The notes under the pieces: model-generated
The model's input: only the letters and a program-made list of their open reading frames with translations
Told to the model about the DNA's origin: nothing
Databases searched by the model: none
NCBI RefSeq assembly: GCF_963422335.1
Contig: NZ_OY729424.1
Location: 4,588,001-4,652,000 of the forward strand
From: an uncultured Roseateles sp.
GTDB lineage: Bacteria; Pseudomonadota; Gammaproteobacteria; Burkholderiales; Burkholderiaceae_C
Reading direction: 5' to 3'
DNA length: 64,000 nt
Shown: piece by piece, positions 1 through 7,670 of the stretch
Position numbering within the stretch: the first letter of the stretch is position 1
Layout: every line of letters begins with the position of its first letter
Program-made: the position numbers and the translations under genes

Positions 1-573
1 GCCAGCGGCAATGCGCTGCTGTACTGGACCGAGGGCAGCCTGTCTCATCTGATCATCGAGGAAGCCGGGCTGGACCTGGCCCAGGCATTGGGCGTGCTGC
101 TGCGCGGCGACCGCACGCTGCCGGTGACCTGCGGCGCCGCGGACCTGCGCCTGAGCCAGGGCCAGGTCGTGCCCCAGGTGATGCTGGTCGACACCAGCGA
201 CTCGACCATCTGGGTGGACGGCTCGCTGTCGCTGGCCACCGAGCGCCTGGCTTTGCGCCTGCGCGTCTCGCCCAAGGATTTCAGCCCCCTGACCCTGCGC
301 ACGCCGGTGCTGGTGGGTGGCACGCTGGCCGATCCCAAGCTCTCACTGGAGGCCGGCCCGCTGGCGCGCCGCGTGGTGCCGGCCGCCCTGCTGGCGCTGA
401 TCAATCCGCTGGCCGCCATCCTGCCGCTGCTCGACCAGGGCGGCGACGAGGACAGCAAGAAGACGGTGGCCGCCTGCCAGGCCTTGATGCAGCGAGCAAC
501 GCAGGTGGCCGGCCCCCAGCTCAAGTCCGCCAAAACCGTCAAGTCTGCCAAGCCCATCAAGCCGGCGCTGTAG
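1..573 (+). CDS. AsmA family protein, C-terminal part (5' end outside window)
   Basis: The frame is open from the window edge to a TAG stop, so only the last 190 residues are visible. They contain the features of the AsmA/YhjG C-terminal region: a GLDLAQALG segment, GDRTLPVTC, a DTSDSTIWVDG stretch, PKDFSPLTLRTPV and a repeated beta pattern, ending in a Lys/Ala/Pro-rich tail. AsmA-like proteins are large, inner-membrane-anchored periplasmic proteins linked to lipid transport to the outer membrane. The family call comes from these motifs; the specific role is unknown. No downstream partner is evident, and the next gene lies about 140 bp away. Confidence 0.85.
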   Translation, partial: ASGNALLYWTEGSLSHLIIEEAGLDLAQALGVLLRGDRTLPVTCGAADLRLSQGQVVPQVMLVDTSDSTIWVDGSLSLATERLALRLRVSPKDFSPLTLRTPVLVGGTLADPKLSLEAGPLARRVVPAALLALINPLAAILPLLDQGGDEDSKKTVAACQALMQRATQVAGPQLKSAKTVKSAKPIKPAL

Positions 574-714
574 GACATGGGCTACGCGACAACGCGCCCT
601 CGTCTGCTGTGTAGCGCCCGCCACGGTTTGCATACTGAAGCCATGGCCTGCACCGCTGAATGAGCGGCATGCCAGACCAGGCATTCACCCATCCACAACC
701 CCACGGAGTCATAC

Positions 715-1260
715 ATGCACACCACCCTCAAGACCACCCTGATTGCTGCCGCTCTGCTGAGCTCCTCGCTGGCCTTCTCCGCCAGCATGAGCAAGGCTGA
801 TCACAGCGCCGCCAAGGACCGCATCAGCGCCGACTACAAGGCCGCCAAGAAGGCCTGCGCCACCAATGCCGGCAACGCCAAGGACATCTGCATCGAGCAG
901 GCCAAGGGCGTCGAGAAGGTCGCGCTGGCCGATCTACAGTTCCAGTTCAGCGGCAAGTCCGCCGACGCCACCAAGCTGGCGATTGCCAAGTCCGACGCCA
1001 CCTATGCCGTGGCCAAGGAAATGTGCGACGACAAGGCCGGCAACGACAAGGACGTCTGCGTCAAGGAAGCCAAGGCAGCCCATATCAAGGGCGTTACCGA
1101 CGCCAAGATGACCAAGGAAATCCACGCCGCGGTGGTCGATGCCAACGACACCAAGCGCGACGCCGACTACAAGGTCGCCGCCGAGAAGTGCGAGGCCCTG
1201 GCCGGCGACGCCAAGACCGGCTGCGTCAACAGCGCCAAGGCCACCTTCGGCAAGAAGTAA
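715..1260 (+). CDS. Secreted protein with three Cys-pair repeats
   Basis: A 181-residue protein with a clear Sec signal peptide (MHTTLKTTLIAAALLSSSLA, cleavage near residue 23). The mature part is Ala/Lys/Asp-rich and predicted helical. It carries three imperfect repeats of the form Y-K-x-A-x-x-x-C-x-x-x-A-G-(N/D)-x-K-x-x-C-x-x-x-A-K, starting near residues 41, 101 and 151, each with two Cys about 11 residues apart, which suggests one disulfide per repeat. GGAG lies 6-9 bases before the ATG. Proteins of this kind are annotated as hypothetical exported proteins in Burkholderiales; I do not know the function. The BON-domain lipoprotein follows 24 bp downstream, so the pair may be an envelope operon. 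Confidence 0.85.
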   Translation: MHTTLKTTLIAAALLSSSLAFSASMSKADHSAAKDRISADYKAAKKACATNAGNAKDICIEQAKGVEKVALADLQFQFSGKSADATKLAIAKSDATYAVAKEMCDDKAGNDKDVCVKEAKAAHIKGVTDAKMTKEIHAAVVDANDTKRDADYKVAAEKCEALAGDAKTGCVNSAKATFGKK

Positions 1261-1284
1261 GACTGTCGCGGCAAGGAGCACAAC

Positions 1285-1758
1285 ATGAGCAAGCGTCAAC
1301 ACGCATGGAAACTGCTGGGTCTTGCCGCACTGCTGGCGCTGGGCGCCTGCGGTGCCAAGGATGATGATCGCAGTGCCGGCCAGAAGCTCGACGGTGCGAT
1401 CGCCAGCGCCGAGCAGAAGACCGAGGCCGCCAAGGCCGAGGCCAGCAAGGAAGCCGGCGAGGCAAAGCAGGCGATGAAGCAGGTCGCCCAGGACGCCAAG
1501 ACGGCCAGCAAGAAGGCCGCCGACAAGGTGACCGACGCGGTGGCCGATGCGGCGATCACGACCCGCATCAACACCGAGCTGGCCCGCGATCCTCAGCTCA
1601 GCGCGCTGAAGATCGATGTCGACACCCTGCAGGGCCGCGTCGCGCTGAAAGGCAAGGCACCCAACGCCGCAGCCCGTGAGCGGGCCACCAGCCTGGCCGC
1701 TTCGGTCAGCGGCGTCTCCAGTGTTGACAATCAGCTGAAGCTCGAGCCTTCAAGCTGA
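1285..1758 (+). CDS. BON-domain lipoprotein
   Basis: A 157-residue protein whose signal peptide ends in a lipobox (LALGAC, lipidated Cys about residue 22). Residues 30-85 are an Ala/Lys/Glu-rich helical stretch that could form a coiled coil. Residues 88-157 match one BON domain (DAAITTRINTELARDP..., then LQGRVALKGKAP and VSGVSSVDNQL). BON domains bind phospholipid or membrane surfaces, as in OsmY and DolP. AAGGAG precedes the ATG. It probably belongs to the envelope together with the upstream secreted protein. A hairpin follows at the convergent junction with ridA. Confidence 0.88.
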   Translation: MSKRQHAWKLLGLAALLALGACGAKDDDRSAGQKLDGAIASAEQKTEAAKAEASKEAGEAKQAMKQVAQDAKTASKKAADKVTDAVADAAITTRINTELARDPQLSALKIDVDTLQGRVALKGKAPNAAARERATSLAASVSGVSSVDNQLKLEPSS

Positions 1759-1773
1759 CCTCGACGGCGTAGG

Positions 1774-1799
1774 GCCGGCCTGGCGCGTGTCAGGCCGGC
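1774..1799. terminator. Hairpin at convergent gene ends
   Basis: A perfect 9-bp stem (GCCGGCCTG / CAGGCCGGC) with an 8-base loop sits between the BON-lipoprotein stop and the 3' end of the opposing RidA gene, overlapping the last RidA codons. There is no T-run, so intrinsic termination is uncertain; it could stabilise 3' ends on both sides. Confidence 0.45.
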
Positions 1800-2176
1800 T
1801 TGTACGCCACCACGTCGATCTCGACCTTGGCGTCCACCATCAGGCGCGCCTCCGTCGTCGAGCGGGCCGGCTTGTTGCCGGGGAACTGCTCCAGGTAGAC
1901 GCGGTTGAACGCGCCGAAATCCCGCGCATCGTCCAGCCACACCGTGGCCTTGCAGACGTCATCCAGCGTGCAGCCGGCCAGCGCCAAGACCTTCTTCAAA
2001 TTGACGAACACCTGGCGGGTCTGCGCCTCGATGCCACCGGCGACAATCTCGCCGGCCTCGTTGGCGGGCACCTGGCCCGAGACGTAGACAAAGTCGCCGG
2101 CGCGCACGGCGGGTGAGAACGGCCGCACCTGGCGGTCGGAGGCGAGGGGCGGATTGCCCAAGAATTCGAGTGGCAT
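1790..2176 (-). CDS. RidA family imine/enamine deaminase
   Basis: A 128-residue YjgF/YER057c/UK114 (RidA) protein. RidA enzymes hydrolyse reactive 2-aminoacrylate or imines released by PLP and flavin enzymes. The ARST motif carries the expected substrate-binding Arg and the VEIDVVAYKP end carries the Glu-containing strand. The start at MPLEFLGNPP is preferred because AGGAG precedes it; a longer in-frame start lies inside the operator region. It is divergent from the peptide-transport operon that also encodes a D-serine dehydratase-like PLP enzyme, a likely source of the imine. Known from the family: chemistry. Inferred: coupling to D-amino acid breakdown. Confidence 0.92.
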   Translation of the reverse strand: MPLEFLGNPPLASDRQVRPFSPAVRAGDFVYVSGQVPANEAGEIVAGGIEAQTRQVFVNLKKVLALAGCTLDDVCKATVWLDDARDFGAFNRVYLEQFPGNKPARSTTEARLMVDAKVEIDVVAYKPA

Positions 2177-2217
2177 GTGAGAGCTCCTGGTTGATCGGGT
2201 CTCGATTGTGGCTTTAC

Positions 2218-2232
2218 TGAAATTACATTTCA
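2218..2232. promoter_or_regulatory. Palindromic operator, likely RpiR target (site 1)
   Basis: TGAAATTACATTTCA is a perfect inverted repeat of TGAAAT/ATTTCA with a 3-base centre, in the AT-rich spacer between the divergent ridA and substrate-binding-protein genes. RpiR-family regulators commonly bind such AT-rich palindromes (HexR is an example), and one is encoded in this operon. Assignment to that regulator is inferred. Confidence 0.65.
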
Positions 2233-2300
2233 ATCAAAACTCGTAATTTGCGGGTTTACCCGATTGTTTGGCGAATTCAGCGGGAATATCGTGCCGTCAT

Positions 2301-2315
2301 TGAAATTTCATTTCA
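2301..2315. promoter_or_regulatory. Palindromic operator, likely RpiR target (site 2)
   Basis: TGAAATTTCATTTCA has the same TGAAAT-N3-ATTTCA arms as site 1. It lies 83 bp away centre to centre, close to eight helical turns, so both sites face the same side of the DNA and could support looping. It ends five bases before the GGAG ribosome-binding site of the substrate-binding protein, so bound protein would block the transcript start or leader. Confidence 0.65.
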
Positions 2316-2331
2316 AACACGGAGATACCGC

Positions 2332-3885
2332 ATGCGCCCTCTCGTCCCCACACGCCGCCGCCTGTTGAGCTTGGCCGCGCTGGCTTCCAGCCTGACATTC
2401 ACCGCCCCGCTTGCCCTGGCCCAGGCCCCCAAGACGGCGCTGAACCTGGCCATGGTGGGCGAGCCGCAGACCCTGGACCCGATGGCCTCCACCGCCGATC
2501 TGGTCGGCACCATCATGCAGCACGTCTACGAGCCGCTGTACACCTTCGACGCCAAGTGGGCCATCGCGCCGATGCTGGCCGAAGCGCTGCCGGTGATCTC
2601 CAAAGACGGACTGCGCTACACCCTCACACTGCGCAAGGGCGTGATGCTGCACAACGGCCGCGAACTGCACGCCGACGATGTGGTCGCCAGCCTGAAGCGC
2701 TGGATGGAGATGGCGCCGCGCGGCAAGGCCGTGGGCGCCGAGATCGCCTCGCTGACGGCCAAGGGCACGCACGGCGTCGAGATCGTGTTAAAGCAACCCT
2801 ATGCCCCGCTCTTGCCCCAGCTGGCCCTGCCCAGCGGTATGGCCGCCATCATGGCCAAGGAGGCCATCGCCCAGCCGCTGACCCAATTCATAGGCACCGG
2901 CCCCTACCGTTTCAAGGAGCGTCGCCCCGATCAGTATGTGCTGCTGACCCGCTTCGAGCAGTACGCGCCGCGCAAGGAGGCCGCCAGCGGCTCTGCGGGC
3001 AAGCGCGAGGCCCTGGTCGAGGAGCTGCGCTTCATGCCGGTGCCCAATGCCAACACCCGCGTCGAAGGCGCGCTGGCCGGCCAGTTCCACTACGCCGACC
3101 TGCTGCCGATCGAGGCCCTGCCTCGGCTGGAGAAGGCCGCGGCGAAGACGGTGCCGGTGATGACACAGGCCTTCGGCTTCCCCTATCTGGTGCTGAACAC
3201 CAAGGAGGGCGTGCTGGCCTCGGCGCCGCTGCGCCGCGCGCTGCAGGCCGCCATCGGCGAGGGCGAGATGCTGGCCGCAGGCTTCGGCGACACGCGCTTC
3301 TTCACCGTCGAGGGCAATCACTTCCCCAAGGGCACGCCCTTCTACTCCGACGCCGGCACAGCCGCCTACAACCAGCGCAATGCCGCCCAGGCCAAGGCCG
3401 CCGCCGAGAAGGCCGGCTACAAGGGCGAGACGGTGCGCGTGCTGACCAGCCGCCAGTACGACTTCCACTACAACATGGCGCTCTTGATGGCCGAGCAGCT
3501 CAAGCGTGCCGGCTTCAAGGTCGACCTGAACGTGGTCGATTGGGCGACGCTGGTGCAACGCCGCAACGACGCCAAGCTGTGGGACATCTACATCACCCAT
3601 TCGCCGCAGTTCCCCGAGCCTATGCTGTCGCCGCCACAACTCGGTGAAGGCGCGCCGGGCTGGTGGAGCACGCCGGCCAAGCAGGCGGCCCTGGCCGCGC
3701 TGAACGCAGAGACCAATGCCATCAAGCGCGCTTCGCTGTGGGGCCAGGTGCAGGCCCTGGTCTACGACGAGGTGCCCTATATCGTGGTCGGCAAGTTCAG
3801 CAGCCTGTCGGCACGGGCACCGGGCCTGGACGGCTACCAGCCGGCCACCTGGCCCTTCTTCTGGAACGTCAAGCTCAAGCCCTGA
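2332..3885 (+). CDS. Peptide ABC transporter substrate-binding protein (SBP_bac_5)
   Basis: A 517-residue DppA/OppA-type periplasmic protein. The signal peptide starts MRPLVPTRRRLLSLAALASS and ends near ALAQA. The mature start shows the family's EPQTLDPMASTADLVGTIM segment, then KDGLRYTLTLRKGVMLHNG and FIGTGPYRFKE. It binds peptides, or here probably N-acyl-D-amino acids or D-amino acid peptides, and delivers them to the permeases downstream. The Met at 2332 is chosen because GGAG sits just before it and the signal peptide begins there; the longer frame would run through operator site 2. First gene of an eight-gene operon with overlapping junctions. Confidence 0.95.
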   Translation: MRPLVPTRRRLLSLAALASSLTFTAPLALAQAPKTALNLAMVGEPQTLDPMASTADLVGTIMQHVYEPLYTFDAKWAIAPMLAEALPVISKDGLRYTLTLRKGVMLHNGRELHADDVVASLKRWMEMAPRGKAVGAEIASLTAKGTHGVEIVLKQPYAPLLPQLALPSGMAAIMAKEAIAQPLTQFIGTGPYRFKERRPDQYVLLTRFEQYAPRKEAASGSAGKREALVEELRFMPVPNANTRVEGALAGQFHYADLLPIEALPRLEKAAAKTVPVMTQAFGFPYLVLNTKEGVLASAPLRRALQAAIGEGEMLAAGFGDTRFFTVEGNHFPKGTPFYSDAGTAAYNQRNAAQAKAAAEKAGYKGETVRVLTSRQYDFHYNMALLMAEQLKRAGFKVDLNVVDWATLVQRRNDAKLWDIYITHSPQFPEPMLSPPQLGEGAPGWWSTPAKQAALAALNAETNAIKRASLWGQVQALVYDEVPYIVVGKFSSLSARAPGLDGYQPATWPFFWNVKLKP

Positions 3886-3902
3886 ACGGAGCCGCCACCG
3901 TG

Positions 3903-4841
3903 ATGCGCTATCTCGCCTCGCGCCTGGCCGGCATGCTGCTGGTGCTGGCCATCGTCGCCGTGCTGGTGTTCGTGCTGACGCGGGCCGCCTCGGGCGATCC
4001 GATCTCGGTGCTGCTCGGTGACCAGGCCACCGCCGCCGACATCGCCCGCGTGCAGACCCAGTACGGGCTGGACCGGCCGCTGCCGGTGCAGTTCCTGTAC
4101 TGGCTGGGTGAGCTGGCCCGGGGCAATCTGGGTGACTCGATCTTCTTGCAGCGCCCGGTCCTGCAGGCGCTGGCCGAACGGGCCGAGCCGACCACGCTGC
4201 TGTCGCTGCTGGCGGTGGCCATTGCCACCGTCATCGGCGTGCCCTGCGGCATCGTCGGCGCGGTGTTCCGTGGCCGCGTCATCGATCAGTTCTTCACCGC
4301 CCTGGCCATGCTGGGCGCCAGCATCCCCAGCTTCTGGCTGGGCCTGGTGCTGATGCAGCTGTTCGCCGTGTCGCTGGGCTGGTTTCCGGTCTCGGGCTAT
4401 GGCGACCCAGGCGCCACTCTGGCCGACCGCCTGCACTATCTGGTGCTGCCGGCCACCGTGCTGGGCCTGCTGAACTCGGCGCTGATCATCCGTTTCACCC
4501 GCGCCTCGATGCTGGACGTGCTGGGCGAGGACTATGTGCGCACCGCCCGCGCCAAGGGCTTGGGCGAGTGGCCGGTGGTCTTGAAGCATGCGCTGCGCAA
4601 TGCGCTGGTGCCCATCGTCACCGTGATAGGCCTGACGGTGGCGCTGATGATTGGCGGCGCCGTCGTCACCGAAACGGTGTTCGGCCTGCCGGGCGTCGGC
4701 AGCCTGGTCGTCAACGCGGTGCTGCGCCGCGACTATCCGGTCATCCAGGGCGCGCTGCTGGTCATTGCGGCCATCTACGTGGTCATCAACTTCTGCGTCG
4801 ACCTGCTCTATATGGCCGTCGATCCCCGGGTGAAATACTGA
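3903..4841 (+). CDS. Peptide ABC transporter permease (DppB type)
   Basis: A 312-residue inner-membrane permease. MRYLASRLAGMLLVLAIVAVLVF is the usual first membrane segment, followed by QYGLDRPLPVQFLYWL and the EAA loop region (ARAKGLGEWPVVLKHALRNA), where the ATPases dock. The C-terminus DLLYMAVDPRVKY is typical of DppB. It pairs with the following DppC-type protein to form the channel. Its TGA overlaps the next ATG (TGATG), showing translational coupling. Substrate is inferred from the enzymes encoded downstream. Confidence 0.95.
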   Translation: MRYLASRLAGMLLVLAIVAVLVFVLTRAASGDPISVLLGDQATAADIARVQTQYGLDRPLPVQFLYWLGELARGNLGDSIFLQRPVLQALAERAEPTTLLSLLAVAIATVIGVPCGIVGAVFRGRVIDQFFTALAMLGASIPSFWLGLVLMQLFAVSLGWFPVSGYGDPGATLADRLHYLVLPATVLGLLNSALIIRFTRASMLDVLGEDYVRTARAKGLGEWPVVLKHALRNALVPIVTVIGLTVALMIGGAVVTETVFGLPGVGSLVVNAVLRRDYPVIQGALLVIAAIYVVINFCVDLLYMAVDPRVKY

Positions 4842-5674
4842 TGGGCCTGCTGTTGAAAAAACTGTTCCGCCGCCGCATCGTGCTGCTGGCCGCGCTGGTG
4901 CTGCTGACGGTGGCCCTGATCGCCATGGCCGCGCAGTGGGTGACGCCTTACGATCCCAATGACACGGCGGTGCTGGACCGGCTGAAGGCCCCCAGCGCCA
5001 GCCACTATCTGGGCACCGACGAGCTGGGCCGCGACCTGTTCTCGCGCATTGCCTTCGGCGGCCGCTACTCGCTGGCGATTGCGGCGCTGACCGCCGCAGG
5101 TGCCATCCTCGGCGGCACGCTGCTGGGCCTGGTCGCGGGCTTCTTCAGGCGCCTGGATGCGCCGCTGATGCGCATCGTCGACGCGATGATGTCGCTGCCC
5201 GACATCCTCTTGGCGATTGCACTCGTTGCCATCCTCGGCCCCTCGCTGCTGAACGTGGTGCTGGCCCTGGTGCTGGTCTACACGCCGCGAGTCGCCCGGG
5301 TGGTGCGCGCCTCGACCTTGGTCGTGCGCGAGCTGCTCTTCGTCGAGGCGGCCCGGGCGCTGGGCATTGCCACCTGGCGCATTCTGTGGCGCCACATCCT
5401 GCCCAATCTGCTGTCGCCCATCCTGGTCCAGGCCTCCTTCATCTTTGCCTACGCCATCCTGGCCGAGGCAGCGCTGAGCTTTCTGGGTGTGGGCGTGCCG
5501 CCGGAGATACCGACCTGGGGCACGATGGTCGCCGGCGGCCAGCAGTATGCGCACCAGTCGCTGGGTGTCGTGCTCTACCCGGGCCTGGCCATCATCCTGA
5601 CCGCATTGTCCCTGCAACTGCTGGGCGACGGCGTGCGCGACCTGCTCGACCCGCGTTTGAAGAAGTCGATGTGA
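4841..5674 (+). CDS. Peptide ABC transporter permease (DppC type)
   Basis: A 277-residue permease. The N-terminal segment RRRIVLLAALVLLTVALIAM is followed by the periplasmic LGTDELGRDLFSRIAFGGR motif that marks DppC/OppC proteins, then several membrane helices and the EAA loop (ARALGIATWRILWRHILPN). It ends with LLDPRLKK, as usual for the family. It forms a heterodimer with the preceding permease. The start overlaps the preceding stop by one base and the stop overlaps the next start, so expression is coupled. Confidence 0.95.
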   Translation: MGLLLKKLFRRRIVLLAALVLLTVALIAMAAQWVTPYDPNDTAVLDRLKAPSASHYLGTDELGRDLFSRIAFGGRYSLAIAALTAAGAILGGTLLGLVAGFFRRLDAPLMRIVDAMMSLPDILLAIALVAILGPSLLNVVLALVLVYTPRVARVVRASTLVVRELLFVEAARALGIATWRILWRHILPNLLSPILVQASFIFAYAILAEAALSFLGVGVPPEIPTWGTMVAGGQQYAHQSLGVVLYPGLAIILTALSLQLLGDGVRDLLDPRLKKSM

Positions 5675-6702
5675 TGACTGATGCCATGACCACCCCACGC
5701 CTGCAGGTGCGCCATCTCAGCACCAGCTTCCACACCGACGAGGGCGCCGTGCACTCGGTGGCCGACGTCAGCTTCGACATCCTGCCCGGCCGCACCACAG
5801 CCCTGGTCGGCGAATCGGGTTCGGGCAAATCGGTCACCAGCCTGACCCTGATGCGGCTGCTACCGCGCACGGCGCGCACCACCGTCGCCGGCTCGGCGCT
5901 GTTCGTTGACCGCAGCGGCCAGACCGTCGATCTGCTGAGCCTGCCCGAGCGCCAGATGCGTGGCGTGCGCGGCAACCAGATCGCGATGATCTTCCAGGAG
6001 CCGATGACCAGCCTGAACCCTGTCTTCACGATAGGAGAACAGATCGCAGAGAGCGTGCGGCTGCACAAGGGCGCCAGCCATGCCGAGGCACTGGCGCGCG
6101 CCAGGCAGATGCTGGAGCTGGTCGAGATACCGGCCGCCGGCCAGCGCCTGAATGAGTACCCGCACCAGCTGTCGGGCGGCATGCGCCAGCGGGTGATGAT
6201 CGCGCTGGCCATGGCCTGTGACCCGACCCTGCTGATCGCCGACGAGCCGACCACCGCGCTGGACGTGACGATACAGGCGCAGATCCTCGAGCTGATGCGC
6301 AAGTTGCAGCGCGAGATGGGCACCAGCATCCTGTTCATCACGCACAACCTGGGCGTCGTCGCCCACCATGCCGACGAGGTGGCGGTGATGTATGCCGGAC
6401 GCATCGTCGAGGCCGCACCGGTGCGCGAGCTGTTCGCCGCACCCCGCCATCCGTACACACAGGGCCTGCTGGCCTGCCTGCCGGGCAAGCAGCCGCCGCA
6501 TCGCGGCACCGGCCCGCGGCGGCTCTATGCCATCCGGGGCCAGGTCTCCAGCCCCCTGGCGCCGCCGCCCGGCTGCGCATTTGCGCCGCGCTGCGACAAG
6601 GCGATGACGCGCTGCGACCAGGCCATGCCCGAGCTGCGGACCGATGGCGCTGGCCGCCAGACCCGCTGCGTGCTCAGCGAACCCACCCAGGAGGCCGCAT
6701 GA
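5674..6702 (+). CDS. Peptide ABC transporter ATPase (DppD type)
   Basis: A 342-residue ABC ATPase. Visible motifs are Walker A (GESGSGKS), the Q-loop region MIFQEPMTSLNPV, signature LSGGMRQR, Walker B LLIADEPTTALD and the switch His in ITHNLG. The C-terminal oligopeptide-transporter extension has Cys residues (GCAFAPRCDKAMTRC) that in some Dpp/Opp ATPases bind an iron-sulfur cluster. It works with the DppF-type ATPase that follows, sharing a 4-base ATGA overlap. A second Met at residue 5 is a possible alternative start. Confidence 0.95.
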   Translation: MTDAMTTPRLQVRHLSTSFHTDEGAVHSVADVSFDILPGRTTALVGESGSGKSVTSLTLMRLLPRTARTTVAGSALFVDRSGQTVDLLSLPERQMRGVRGNQIAMIFQEPMTSLNPVFTIGEQIAESVRLHKGASHAEALARARQMLELVEIPAAGQRLNEYPHQLSGGMRQRVMIALAMACDPTLLIADEPTTALDVTIQAQILELMRKLQREMGTSILFITHNLGVVAHHADEVAVMYAGRIVEAAPVRELFAAPRHPYTQGLLACLPGKQPPHRGTGPRRLYAIRGQVSSPLAPPPGCAFAPRCDKAMTRCDQAMPELRTDGAGRQTRCVLSEPTQEAA

Positions 6703-7670
6703 GTGTTCAGCCACTGATCGAAGTCAAGCAGCTGAAGCGCTATTTCGGCAGCGCAGCGCGGCCGGTGCGCGCCGTCGATGATGTGTCGTTCACGATACAG
6801 CCCGGCGAGACGCTGGGCCTGGTCGGCGAGTCCGGCTCCGGCAAATCGACGATAGGCCGCACCTTGCTGCGCCTGATCGACGCCAGCAGCGGCCAGGTGC
6901 TTTATCGCGGCGAAGACCTCGGCACGACCACGTCCAAGCGGATGCGCCAGCTGCGCAGCAAGCTGCAGATCATTTTTCAGGACCCCTATGCCAGCCTGAA
7001 CCCGAAGATGCGCGTGCGCGACATCCTCGGCGAGGCGCTGGCCACCCACGGCCTTGCGCAAGGCCCGGGCCAGAGCGCGGCACGCATTGCCGAGCTGCTA
7101 GCTCTGGTGGGCCTGCGGCCCGAGCATGCCAGCCGCTATCCGCATGAGTTTTCCGGCGGCCAGCGCCAGCGCATCGGCGTGGCCCGCGCACTGGCGGTGG
7201 AGCCCGAGTTCATCGTCGCCGACGAACCGCTGTCGGCGCTGGACGTGTCCATCCAGGCCCAGGTCGTCAACCTGCTGTGCGATCTGCGCGAGCGGCTCAA
7301 GCTGACGATGCTGTTCATCTCGCACGATCTCGATGTGGTCGAGTACCTGTGCGATCGCGTCGTCGTGCTGTACCTGGGCCGGGTGATGGAGGTGGCGAGC
7401 ACGCAGGCGCTGTTCGAGCGCCCGCTGCACCCCTACACCCAGGCGCTGCTGGCCGCCTCGCCCAAGCCCGACCCCGAGATCAAGACCGAACGCATTGTCC
7501 TGAAGGGCGACATCCCCAGCCCGATCGACCCGCCTTCGGGCTGCGTGTTCCGCACCCGCTGCCCGCAGGCCGTGGCCGCCTGCGCCACCGCCCGCCCCGA
7601 ACTCGAAGAAATACGCCCCGGCCGCTGGGTGGCCTGCAGCCGGCGCGAACTGATGGACACTGCCGCATGA
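6699..7670 (+). CDS. Peptide ABC transporter ATPase (DppF type)
   Basis: A 323-residue second ATPase of the peptide importer. Walker A is GESGSGKST, the Q-loop region IIFQDPYASLNPKM, the signature FSGGQRQRIGVARAL, Walker B FIVADEPLSALD, and the switch His sits in ISHDLD. The C-terminal CVFRTRCPQAVAAC region again carries the conserved Cys residues. With DppD it powers uptake. The stop overlaps the start of the D-serine dehydratase-like gene by ATGA, tying transport to catabolism. Confidence 0.95.
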   Translation: MSVQPLIEVKQLKRYFGSAARPVRAVDDVSFTIQPGETLGLVGESGSGKSTIGRTLLRLIDASSGQVLYRGEDLGTTTSKRMRQLRSKLQIIFQDPYASLNPKMRVRDILGEALATHGLAQGPGQSAARIAELLALVGLRPEHASRYPHEFSGGQRQRIGVARALAVEPEFIVADEPLSALDVSIQAQVVNLLCDLRERLKLTMLFISHDLDVVEYLCDRVVVLYLGRVMEVASTQALFERPLHPYTQALLAASPKPDPEIKTERIVLKGDIPSPIDPPSGCVFRTRCPQAVAACATARPELEEIRPGRWVACSRRELMDTAA

